Positions 35,615-44,292 of a DNA stretch of 64,000 bases are shown here, piece after piece (the first letter of the stretch is position 1; every line of letters begins with the position of its first letter). This DNA is from DATCHW01 sp036508135. GTDB lineage: Bacteria > Bacteroidota > Ignavibacteria > Tepidaquicellales > Tepidaquicellaceae. The translations under genes were made by a program, and so were the position numbers. The notes under the pieces were generated by a model that saw only the letters and a program-made list of their open reading frames with translations, searched no databases and was not told where the DNA came from. The DNA is taken from positions 313,638 through 377,637 of the forward strand of contig DATCHW010000259.1 of assembly GCA_036508135.1 (NCBI GenBank), read 5' to 3'.

Positions 35615-37078
35615 TTATTTTTTTACAGGAACATTTTTGAGTGTTTCTATAAGATAGTTCCAGAATTTGGTTACTGTTGCAATGTTCAATTTCTCATCAG
35701 GGGAGTGCGGTGAACGAATTGTGGGTCCGAAAGATATCATATCGAAATTAGGATATATTCCGCCAATGAGTCCACACTCAAGCCCTGCGTGTATTGCTTT
35801 TATAGCGGCATCTTTTCCAAACATCTTTTTGTATATGCCCTGCATAACAGTCAATATCTCTGAATGGGGATTTGGTTTCCATCCGGGATATTGTCCATCG
35901 AATACAAATTCCGCACCTGCAAGTTCAAATAATGATGCTACCATTTGCTCAAGAGCTTCTTTTGCAGAATCGACTGAACTTCTTAATAAGCATTTTATTT
36001 CAACTTTTCCATTTTCGGATTTTACGATTGCAAGATTTGTGGATGTTTCAACGAGACCTTCCATATCACTGCTCATACGGATGACATCGTTCGGGCAGGC
36101 GATGATTGCATTTATTAATTTCTTTTGTGAATCGGCGTCGAATATTTTTGCAGGAGCATCTACTGCTTCTACATCCATTTTGAAATCCGGCTCGACAGTG
36201 GCATATTCTTTTCTGTAAACTTCATACATAGAAGCTACGCATCCGGGAATATCCTTTGCTATTTCAGCAGGGACAACAAATACTGCGAAACCTTCTCTTG
36301 GAATTGCATTCCGGAGATTTCCTGCTTCGACACTTGCGAGCCTCATTTTGCGTTTTATTTCTGCGTGTTTAAGATAACGGAACAAAATTTTATTGGCATT
36401 GGCTCTGTAAAGTTGTATATCGCATCCGGAGTGTCCGCCTTTAAGACCTCTGACATTCAGTTTGAAAGCTTTATAACCCTGAGGGACGGCTTCTTCTTTA
36501 TAAGACATTGTGATATTTGCATTTGTTCCACCCGCACATCCGATAAAGAGTTCGCCTTCATCTTCAGAATCAAGATTCATCAGAATATCGCCTTTCAGGA
36601 AACCGGGCTTTAATCCAAACGCACCTGTCATACCCGTTTCTTCATCAGTCGTAAATAAAGCTTCTAAAGGTCCGTGTGCTATGTCTTTTGATTCCATAAT
36701 TGCAAGAGCCGCAGCAACGCCGATGCCGTTGTCGGCTCCGAGTGTTGTCCCCGAGGCTTTTACCCATTCGCCGTCAATTTGCGGCTTGATTGGGTCTTTT
36801 TCAAAATCGTGCTTTACATCGCTGTTTGCCTGTGGTACCATATCGAGGTGTCCCTGAAAAATTACTCCCTTCCTGTTTTCCATACCTTTTGTTGCAGGTT
36901 TGCGGATTACAATATTTCCTACTTCATCCATATTGGTTTCTAATCCTATTTTCTTTCCGAAATTCATAACGTACTCACGTATTGCATCTTCGTGCTTTGA
37001 TGGTCTTGGAATATTTACTATTTCTTCAAAAATATTCCATATTCTTTCGGGTTTTAGTTGTCCTAATATTTTACCCAT
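35615..37078 (-). CDS. pepD: Aminoacyl-histidine dipeptidase (PepD, M20)
   Basis: 487-aa cytosolic dizinc peptidase that splits Xaa-His and other dipeptides. Motifs: IFEEIVNIPRPSKHE near the N-terminus, the metal-binding FQGHLDMVPQ, GTTLGADNGIGVAAALAI, the catalytic Glu pair in FTTDEETGMTGAFGL, LNLDSEDEGELFIGCAGG-type segment, GGHSGCDI, and the last zinc ligands in HAGLECGLIG and SFGPTIRSPHSPDE. Length and order are those of PepD. It lies 2 nt behind a small PqqD-like gene and belongs functionally with the OPT transporter upstream on the same strand. Confidence 0.97.
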   Translation of the reverse strand: MGKILGQLKPERIWNIFEEIVNIPRPSKHEDAIREYVMNFGKKIGLETNMDEVGNIVIRKPATKGMENRKGVIFQGHLDMVPQANSDVKHDFEKDPIKPQIDGEWVKASGTTLGADNGIGVAAALAIMESKDIAHGPLEALFTTDEETGMTGAFGLKPGFLKGDILMNLDSEDEGELFIGCAGGTNANITMSYKEEAVPQGYKAFKLNVRGLKGGHSGCDIQLYRANANKILFRYLKHAEIKRKMRLASVEAGNLRNAIPREGFAVFVVPAEIAKDIPGCVASMYEVYRKEYATVEPDFKMDVEAVDAPAKIFDADSQKKLINAIIACPNDVIRMSSDMEGLVETSTNLAIVKSENGKVEIKCLLRSSVDSAKEALEQMVASLFELAGAEFVFDGQYPGWKPNPHSEILTVMQGIYKKMFGKDAAIKAIHAGLECGLIGGIYPNFDMISFGPTIRSPHSPDEKLNIATVTKFWNYLIETLKNVPVKK

Positions 37079-37080
37079 TG

Positions 37081-37446
37081 TTACTCCTTTTTTAGTTTTT
37101 GAAAATTAATAAAATTACTTTGATATAGCTGTGTTAAAAACTTAATTATTCTTTCCTGAGCAGGATCAATTTTTTCGCCGTGCCGGGCAGACAATTCATT
37201 TATAATTACAGAAACATCTTTTTTTCCGTCAATTGCTTCCCAGACAGATGAGCCGAGCTCATCGAGTTTCACTCTGAAATGCTTTGATTTGTTTTTCGGT
37301 ATCAGGTTTTGAAAGAATTCCTTTTTAAATTTTGGGATTAAAATACTTGTCATCCCGTTTATTGATTCTGATTTATGGATTTTAAACGGAATAAGTTCGA
37401 GATAATTTATTTCAGGAGTTTTAGCTTTACTTTTAAATAGTGACAT
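37081..37446 (-). CDS. PqqD-like domain protein
   Basis: 121 aa, soluble. The core (about 55-118: KHFRVKLDELGSSVWEAIDGKKDVSVIINELSARHGE...QERIIKFLTQLYQSNFI) has the winged-helix pattern of PqqD peptide chaperones, with the usual G..VW and I..L spacing. The N-terminal 50 residues are basic and not part of the domain. PqqD proteins normally present a precursor peptide to a radical-SAM enzyme, but no such enzyme or precursor is seen here; instead the gene is 2 nt from pepD. A housekeeping use of the fold is possible. Confidence 0.7.
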   Translation of the reverse strand: MSLFKSKAKTPEINYLELIPFKIHKSESINGMTSILIPKFKKEFFQNLIPKNKSKHFRVKLDELGSSVWEAIDGKKDVSVIINELSARHGEKIDPAQERIIKFLTQLYQSNFINFQKLKKE

Positions 37447-37465
37447 TAAATTTGTTAATTATAAG

Positions 37466-37496
37466 AAAAATCCCGTCCGTATTATAAAACGGACGG
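37466..37496 (-). terminator. Terminator of the second OPT gene
   Basis: 8-bp GC-rich stem (37473-37480 with 37489-37496) followed on the minus strand by five Ts, 27 nt past the OPT stop codon. Confidence 0.8.
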
Positions 37497-37522
37497 TAGT
37501 TATAAAAAGTTACAAATAATTT

Positions 37523-39592
37523 TTACATTCCTGCGCTCGGCGGAGCCGGTTCATCAGCCTTGCCAGCATTCTTAAGAGGAATGTTAATTAAAATAAATCC
37601 GATAAAAACAATTACCAGCAACCCGATAAATAACGGCGGGTTGGAAAAAATTTCAAAAAGCTTTATTTCTGCAATTTTAAGAGGTGCAAATGCAAGTCCC
37701 GTCAATGCTTCACCGGCAATCAAACCCGAAGCGAGCAAGATACCTATATTCTCAATCCTGATTTTTTGAGCTTCATTATAACCTCTCTTTTTGATAATTA
37801 TATCTGCAATACCTTTTATCATTCCGCCTATAAAAATTGCAAATGTTGTTTCAAGAGGCAGATACATACCCACTGCAACAAGCATAGGACTTTTAACCTG
37901 CATCATAATGAATGCCAGACCCATAAACAATCCTACAATAATGAGGGGCCAAGCCATTTCTCCTCCTACGATACCTTGTGAAAGCATTGCCATTAAACCG
38001 CCTTGCGGAGCAGGTAATTTACTACTTCCAAATCCTCCGACATAAGGCGGGGAAGACATTTTACCTGATGCAATATCTGATTGATTTAAAAGGTTAAGTA
38101 TAAAGAACATCACAAGCCCCGAAACAACAACACCAATAATATTACCAACCTGCATTTTCCAGGGTGTACCACCGAGAATATGACCGGCTTTTAAATCCTG
38201 AAGCATTTCACCTGCAACCGCCGCTGAAACGCAAACAATTGCTGCAACTCCAAGCACTGCCGCAACACCACCGTGAGCACTATCCACACCCATAATCACC
38301 ATCACTAAAGCTGTAATTACTAATGCAGTTAATGTTAAACCGCTAATAGGGTTATTACTTGAACCAATCAAACCAACGAGATAACCGGAAATAGCCGCAA
38401 AGAAAAACGCAAGCACTATCATCAAAGTTGCTGCTACTATTGCGGGAAGAAGTGTAGTTCCGAAAATAAAATAAGTAACACAGAACGTAGTCACTGCTGC
38501 GAGTAGAATTCCGAACATAACATAAGAGAATTTAAGGTCTCTCTCTATTCTTTCTGTTGCGACTGCACCGCCTGTTGCTGCTTTTTTAACGTCACCAATT
38601 GAACGTGCAAGACCTGCAGCAAGACTTTTTCTCATTTTAAATAATGTATAAAAAGCACCCATTAACATTCCGCCGATTGCGATAGGTTTTACAATAAATT
38701 TCCAGGTATGTTTCATCAAATCCATATTTACCTGATTAGATACATCTTCGGGAGACATATTAGGACTCGAAGTCAGAACCCCTGTCATTAATTCTTTTAT
38801 ATAGGCAGGGTCTAAATAGGGTAATATGAAATAGAACAAAATCGGAGTCAGTAAACCCCAGGCAAGCAAGCCGCCGCTGAAGTTGAGAGATGCATATTGG
38901 GGACCTATAATATAGCCTACACCCATATATGCCGGACTTATACCCGGTGAACTTAATAGCATCCCTCCCTGTCCGGTAATGTGTGTTCCTTTAATCGTAA
39001 GTTTATTGAAAAATCCGTAAAATTTTTCCCAGGGTGTCACGAATAATTTAAATTCACTTAACGCCTGTATTACCGCTCCAATTCCCATAGCTCCAAATAA
39101 ATATTTGGAACCGCCGCTGCCGCCTTGACCTGATTTATGGATTTCTGCAGCTGCGATAGATTCGGGAAATACAAGATCCGCATCTTCTACCATAACCCTT
39201 CTTAGTAAAGCGACAAACATAATTCCGAGAATACCACCGGAAACCAATATAACAGAAGCCGTCATATAACCAAGATCGAAATCGGGTTTCCAGATAAAAA
39301 ATGCCGGTAATGTGAATATTGCACCGGCTGCTACAGATTCTCCGATAGAACCAACAGTTCTTGTAAAGTTCTCTTCAAGTATGCTTCCCTTGAAGATCTT
39401 CAGTATTGCCATACCGAGAACCGCAGCCGGATATGTTGCGGCAATCGTCATACCTGCCTTTAAGCCCAGATAAGCATTAGCTGCACCTAATATCACAGAT
39501 AAAACAAGTCCGATAAGCAGTGCCTTTATCGTAAACTCCGCAATATTAGACTCCGAAGAAACAAATGGTACATATTTTTTTTGTTCGGACAT
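37523..39592 (-). CDS. OPT family oligopeptide transporter (second copy)
   Basis: 689-aa polytopic inner-membrane protein of the OPT family. Landmarks: FTIKALLIGLVLSVILGAANAYLGLKAG, GSIGESVAAGAIFTLPAFFIW, GGILGIMFVALLRR, FPESIAAAEIHKSG and GSSNNPISGLTLTAL, each aligning with the copy at 20685-22667, though the two differ clearly in sequence and are not a recent duplication. A Gly/Ala/Pro-rich tail ends the protein. It is divergent from the POT transporter gene across a 333-nt gap, so two peptide importers of different families share one promoter region. Confidence 0.93.
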   Translation of the reverse strand: MSEQKKYVPFVSSESNIAEFTIKALLIGLVLSVILGAANAYLGLKAGMTIAATYPAAVLGMAILKIFKGSILEENFTRTVGSIGESVAAGAIFTLPAFFIWKPDFDLGYMTASVILVSGGILGIMFVALLRRVMVEDADLVFPESIAAAEIHKSGQGGSGGSKYLFGAMGIGAVIQALSEFKLFVTPWEKFYGFFNKLTIKGTHITGQGGMLLSSPGISPAYMGVGYIIGPQYASLNFSGGLLAWGLLTPILFYFILPYLDPAYIKELMTGVLTSSPNMSPEDVSNQVNMDLMKHTWKFIVKPIAIGGMLMGAFYTLFKMRKSLAAGLARSIGDVKKAATGGAVATERIERDLKFSYVMFGILLAAVTTFCVTYFIFGTTLLPAIVAATLMIVLAFFFAAISGYLVGLIGSSNNPISGLTLTALVITALVMVIMGVDSAHGGVAAVLGVAAIVCVSAAVAGEMLQDLKAGHILGGTPWKMQVGNIIGVVVSGLVMFFILNLLNQSDIASGKMSSPPYVGGFGSSKLPAPQGGLMAMLSQGIVGGEMAWPLIIVGLFMGLAFIMMQVKSPMLVAVGMYLPLETTFAIFIGGMIKGIADIIIKKRGYNEAQKIRIENIGILLASGLIAGEALTGLAFAPLKIAEIKLFEIFSNPPLFIGLLVIVFIGFILINIPLKNAGKADEPAPPSAGM

Positions 39593-39925
39593 ATGTGTTT
39601 AAATTTTAATTATTGGAAGTATATTTAAAATAGATAGTTTAATTATTTTAGTGTATGATTCCTGATATGAAATGGATTGAATGTTTATTTTTACTGTCAA
39701 AAGATTGAATTATAATCTATTGTTAAAATTAAAGATAAAAATATGGAAAAATATAATGCTTTTCAAGATAGAATAAACTATGAACTTTCTATAAAATTTT
39801 TAGAATAAAAATTAAATTTTTATTACATTTTCAATCTTCAACTTTCTTATTTATTACTTTTTTTATTAATCATAAATATATAATTTAACTGCAAACCGAA
39901 TATTTAGAAAACTAATTGTGAAAAA
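39593..39925. other. Divergent promoter region of two peptide transporters
   Basis: 333 nt, strongly AT-rich, between the OPT (minus) and POT (plus) genes. A 21-nt AT palindrome lies at 39804-39824. I see no clear operator, riboswitch or coding sequence; promoters for both directions must lie here. Confidence 0.5.
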
Positions 39926-41809
39926 GTGGAATCGACAGTAAAGCTTAAACATCCCAAAGGTCTTGCGCTGCTTTTTGTAACTGAAATGTGGGAGCGATTC
40001 AGCTTCTATGGTATGCAGGCAATTTTCTATCTCTATATGATAAATGCTCTGGTATTCGATAAAATCGATGCAGACATGATTTACGGAAATTATATAGGCA
40101 TGGTTTATATCACTGCAATTCTAGGTGGTTATATGGCAGATAGATACCTTGGCAATCGCAAAGCGATAGTAACTGGCGGTGTACTCATGGCTATAGGGCA
40201 ATTTCTTTTATTCACAAGCGGAATCTTTTATATTAACAAACCCGTTTCAGTAGTTTTCCTTATTCTTGGATTGATTTTCCTGTGCCTCGGTAATGGATTC
40301 TTCAAACCAAATATTTCCACAATGGTTGGCAAGCTATATCCGGAGAATGATAAACGAATTGACGCTGCTTTCACGATTTTTTATATGGGAATAAATCTCG
40401 GCGGATTGCTTGCTCCGATTATTTGCGGATTTGTAGGGAATACAGGTAATCTTGCTGATTTTAAATGGGGATATTTTGCGGCAGGTACAGGGATGGTATT
40501 AAGTCTGATTATCTTCTCTATTTACAAAGCAAAATACCTTACCACTCCGGAAGGAGAGCCCATTGGAGTGATTCCCGCTGGAGCAGTGAAAAAAGATGAA
40601 AAAGGAAAGAAAAAGATTAATACAAAAGATATTTTTATGAATCTGGGGTTTTTCATTATCGTTTTAGTTGTTTTTAAATATTTATTAAATGCGGATAATT
40701 TTGGCTCATTTATTTATGCTATATTTTTCACAGCACCGCTATCAATTATTACAGATAAGACATTAACAAAAATTGAAAAGCAAAAAATAGTTGCACTATT
40801 CATCCTTATCCTATTCACGATGGTTTTCTGGGCGGCATTCGGACAGCTTGGCTCTTCAATCACCTTCTTTGCAGATAAACAGATGGACAGGTCTATCTTC
40901 GGATTTAACATTCCGCCAAGTGTATTTCAATCGTTCGGTCCTTTATTCATTGTAACTTTTGCGCCGGTAATGGCTATTGTATGGACTTTTCTTGCTAAGC
41001 GCAGCAAAGAACCTTCCATTCCGGTCAAACTTGGATTCGGTTTGCTCTTTATGGCTCTTGCCTGGGTGCTTTTAATTATTGGAATTAAACTAATAACCCC
41101 CGGTGTTAAAGTTGGTATGGTCTGGTTAATATTAATGTATTTTACATTAACAATCGGAGAACTTTGCTTATCCCCTATCGGGCTTTCAATGGTTTTCAAA
41201 CTTGCACCGGTCAAATTTGCAGCGATACTTATGGCTATTTGGTTTTTATCTCTCGGAACTTCATTCAAGCTTTCAGGAGTGATGAGTGCTTTATATCCAC
41301 AGGAAGCAGTCAGAACAGAAATTACACTGCCTGATAAAAAAATCGTAATAAAATCTTATGACAGTCTTTATGAAATCAAACCTGACAGTGTATATCTTTC
41401 AAAACTACCATCTAATCAGTCTCTTGACGAAAGGAAAGTATGGGAAGCAAATATTGATAATGGAAAACTGCTTACGATGGATGAACAAAATGCTCCTGCG
41501 GAATTCAAGATTGACTCTGCCAAAATTGCGAAACTCGATTTTGCATTATCGTCAGATGATGCTTATGTTAAAGGACAAACTAAATTTTTATACAGATTCA
41601 CTCCGGACGGACAAAACATTTTTGTCGTAAAAAATAATAACGTTATCGAGAAATGGAATATTAACCCTGTAAAACCGAAACTGCTCGGATTTGAAATAAA
41701 AGACCTTTTTGATTTCTTTTTAATATTCGTGATTTTTGCCGGTGTTAGTTCGATAATTCTATTTGCGCTTGTGAAGCCAATATTAAAGATGATGCACGGA
41801 GTAAGATAG
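39926..41809 (+). CDS. POT/PTR2 family proton-dependent oligopeptide transporter
   Basis: 627-aa inner-membrane symporter for di- and tripeptides. The GTG at 39926 is the only sensible start. The proton-coupling ExxER motif is in LFVTEMWERFSFYG, and the PTR2 signature in FTIFYMGINLGGLLAP; about 14 helices follow, with GELCLSPIGLSMV near helix 10. Unusually, about 125 polar, beta-rich residues (roughly 452-575: ITLPDKKIVIKSYDSLYEIK...) are inserted before the last helix, LFDFFLIFVIFAGVSSIILFAL. Bacteroidota-type POT proteins can be long, but I cannot name this domain. The gene diverges from an OPT transporter gene. Confidence 0.93.
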   Translation: MESTVKLKHPKGLALLFVTEMWERFSFYGMQAIFYLYMINALVFDKIDADMIYGNYIGMVYITAILGGYMADRYLGNRKAIVTGGVLMAIGQFLLFTSGIFYINKPVSVVFLILGLIFLCLGNGFFKPNISTMVGKLYPENDKRIDAAFTIFYMGINLGGLLAPIICGFVGNTGNLADFKWGYFAAGTGMVLSLIIFSIYKAKYLTTPEGEPIGVIPAGAVKKDEKGKKKINTKDIFMNLGFFIIVLVVFKYLLNADNFGSFIYAIFFTAPLSIITDKTLTKIEKQKIVALFILILFTMVFWAAFGQLGSSITFFADKQMDRSIFGFNIPPSVFQSFGPLFIVTFAPVMAIVWTFLAKRSKEPSIPVKLGFGLLFMALAWVLLIIGIKLITPGVKVGMVWLILMYFTLTIGELCLSPIGLSMVFKLAPVKFAAILMAIWFLSLGTSFKLSGVMSALYPQEAVRTEITLPDKKIVIKSYDSLYEIKPDSVYLSKLPSNQSLDERKVWEANIDNGKLLTMDEQNAPAEFKIDSAKIAKLDFALSSDDAYVKGQTKFLYRFTPDGQNIFVVKNNNVIEKWNINPVKPKLLGFEIKDLFDFFLIFVIFAGVSSIILFALVKPILKMMHGVR

Positions 41810-41836
41810 GTCAATTTTAAATTGTAGATATTTTTG

Positions 41837-41923
41837 CGGAGAAGGAGAGATTCGAACTCTCGATGGAGTTGCCCCCATAACGGTTTTCGAGACCGCCGCT
41901 TTCAACCACTCAGCCACCTCTCC
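41837..41923 (-). tRNA. tRNA-Ser (anticodon CGA)
   Basis: 87-nt class II tRNA. Acceptor stem GGAGAGG pairs with CTTCTCC plus discriminator G; the D arm has TGGCTGAGTGG; the anticodon loop is CTCGAAA, giving CGA; a long variable arm (about TATGGGGGCAACTCCAT) is followed by the T arm GAGAGTTCGAATCTCTC. CCA is not encoded. Confidence 0.97.
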
Positions 41924-42184
41924 GTGTGTTAATTTAAGCAAAAAATCAAAGGTTTTAATTTCAAATTGTAATAAAAAACTGTGTTGAAACTTTACAATTT
42001 ACTATACAGTAAAATCAAACCTATTTTTAAGAACTTTAAACCCGCTTAAAACAAAAAATCGCTTAAAAAATTTTAGGTCTTAGCAAACCTTGAAAACTTA
42101 AACGGTCTTTGTTATAAACTTCTGTAATCAATGCTAAGTTTAAAATTTTTTACTGAACAAATATAATATTTTATATCTGTTGTT

Positions 42185-42442
42185 TCAATTGAGATTTTTT
42201 ATCTTGTGAGTTCTAAATCTCGTTTTAAATAAATCTATTAATTTACCTACTATGTAAATAAGGATACCGAATATTAATAATAAGATAGGATAAATTACCA
42301 ACCAATAAAGATAATCGGATTTTATTTGTAGTTTAAATACACCATTTATAATGTATAGGAAACCCATCCCCAACAGAAATAGAATTAATAATAACCATAA
42401 AATAAAATCTACTGGATGATTACCTCGACTGTAATATCGCAT
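42185..42442 (-). CDS. Small membrane protein, unknown
   Basis: 85 aa with two clear membrane helices (about 12-34 and 43-68), a basic tail (KTRFRTHKIKNLN) and no recognised motif. It lies in a loosely packed region between tRNA-Ser and a broken surface-protein gene, so it may be a leftover of an inserted element. The 260 nt between it and the tRNA hold nothing I can name. Confidence 0.5.
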   Translation of the reverse strand: MRYYSRGNHPVDFILWLLLILFLLGMGFLYIINGVFKLQIKSDYLYWLVIYPILLLIFGILIYIVGKLIDLFKTRFRTHKIKNLN

Positions 42443-42518
42443 ATTGAAAGTTTGTTATTAATATAAATATTATTAAAAAGAAAACCTTTGTCAGTTCTGC
42501 CTTTCCTCAGATAAGAAA

Positions 42519-43792
42519 TTATTTCAATAAAATCATTTTATTCGTTTGAATAAAATCAGATGTTTCAAGTCTATAGAAATATATACCACTCGCAGATTTA
42601 TTACCATTAAATTCTACTTCATAAGAACCCGGAGATATTTTTTCATCTGCAAGAATTGAAATTTCTTTCCCAGTAATATCATAAACCGTTAATTTGATAT
42701 TTGAAGATTTTGGAATATCGAATTTAATTTTTGTATTTGGATTAAAAGGATTCGGATAGTTTTGACTTAATGAATAGAATGATGTAACATTAGGATTAAT
42801 TTTATGAATATTAGTAATAACACCACCCGTTATTGTTTTTAGAATTGTTCCATTATTACCAACAGCCCAACCAGTATTTAAATTAATAAAATGTATTGCA
42901 TTTAAAAAATTGTTTGTATAAGGTAATTGTTCAATCCAATTTATACCACCGTTTGAAGTTTTTAAAATTACCCCTTCGTTTTGGGGACTTGTTTTATATC
43001 CCACAATCCATCCTGTATTTAAGTCCATAAATGTAAAGGATTTAAAAGATATTATCGTATTAGTATAAATACTTGACCAATAAGAACCACCATTTGTAGT
43101 TTTAAACACCTTATTTTCACTTAATATCCACCCTGTGTTAGCATCATAAAATTTAACCTTTAAAAAATAATCAAAACTAACTTGTTGTGAACCCCATACT
43201 ACCCCGCCATCTGTAGATTTCAATACCATACCTGAATCACCAACAGCCCATCCCGTTAAATTATTATAAAAATAAACAGATTTTAAATCTTTGTTAACAG
43301 GATTATATTCAGTCCAATAAGAACCACCATCATTTGTTTTTGCAACGAACCCCTTATGATATGTATTGCTATAACCAGCAAACCAACCTGTTAATGCATT
43401 AATAAATATATAGACCAAGCTTTACCATATTCATCATAATTATTAGAATTAATAAAGTTGGTTCCACCATTTGTGGTTTTTGCGACATATAATATTCCAC
43501 CATAATGACCTGTCATATAACCAGTACTTGAATTAATAAAACTCATACTGTAAATATCATTTCCAGCGCTACCAAAATTTACCCAGTTACTTCCTCCGTT
43601 TGTAGTTTTATAAATTGTTCCTGCCCCAATAAAATTATAAGTACACGTAGTCCATCCTGTTTGTGAATCGACAAAGTAAACGGCTAAAAACGGATAGTTT
43701 ACTGTTATACTTTGTGAGAACCAACCTGACTGTGAATAAGTAAATGAAGAAAAGAAAGCAAAACTTAAGATAAGTAGTAATAATTTTTTCAT
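42519..43792 (-). pseudogene. Frameshifted YCF48-repeat surface protein with T9SS sorting domain
   Basis: Two overlapping ORFs (43792-43391 and 43418-42519) read as one protein broken by a one-base deletion at about 43420: the first ends ...YGKAWSIYLLMH, and the second frame picks up in-phase as ..YIFINALTGWFAGYS. Restoring one T gives a 424-aa protein. It has a signal peptide (ending TYSQ), repeated YCF48/BNR-type units (T.GW..G....I.KTTNGG..W pattern, at least six) forming a beta-propeller, and a C-terminal T9SS domain with SQNYPNPFNP and GIYFYRLE. The start of the second frame lacks a signal peptide, so it would not be exported on its own. The related gene at 62455-63794 has the same architecture and is also interrupted. 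Confidence 0.85.
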
Positions 43793-43897
43793 TATTATTC
43801 CCTCCCGGAAATTTTTTATTATATTAATAATTTTCTATATTAACAAATAGATATTTATTACTTCTTATAAAATGTGAGTTTTTTTCTTTAAAACTGT

Positions 43898-43958
43898 GGG
43901 GGGTATATACCCTATGTGTTGATATTATACCCCCCTCTAAACTTTTCCATACCCCCCC
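43898..43958. repeat. G/C-tract inverted repeats
   Basis: G6TA at 43898-43905 pairs with TAC6 at 43928-43935, and a further C7 run follows at 43952-43958. In this AT-rich sequence such tracts stand out. They sit in the 220-nt gap upstream of the frameshifted surface-protein gene. A similar G/C-tract hairpin lies at 62305-62335 downstream of the second such gene. Confidence 0.55.
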
Positions 43959-44012
43959 ATTATATTAAAATGAAAATCCCGCAAACCCTTATCAATTCAC
44001 TATTCTCGCTTG

Positions 44013-44246
44013 TTATAAAATTTGTATTTTGTTCATCGCTTCCCGCAAGTCTTCCGTTGATAAGTGAATATAGTTCATAGTAGTGCGAATTTCGGAATGA
44101 CCTGCGATTTCTCTCACATAGTTGATATTAACACCGCTTTTAATTAACGAACTGATAAACGTATGTCTTATACAATGGAAATGAAATTTATTATCAAAGT
44201 TCAATTTCCTTAATATATCTTTAATATTTAGATTGAATATAATCAT
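44013..44246 (-). pseudogene. Tyrosine recombinase/integrase C-terminal fragment
   Basis: 77-residue remnant containing the catalytic end of a phage-type integrase: the HxxR box (FHCIRHTFISSLIKSG), GHSEIRTTMNYIH with the second His and the nucleophile Tyr. The N-terminal DNA-binding and first catalytic Arg regions are missing: upstream, the frame closes within a few codons and the neighbouring iorA gene begins 46 nt away. One adjacent frame (NIPINDYIQSKY) may be a few more residues of the same protein, indicating a further frameshift. It is inactive and marks an old insertion. Confidence 0.82.
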
Positions 44247-44292
44247 TAATCGGAATATTTTTGTCTAACCAAATCAACATTAATTTTATCTT

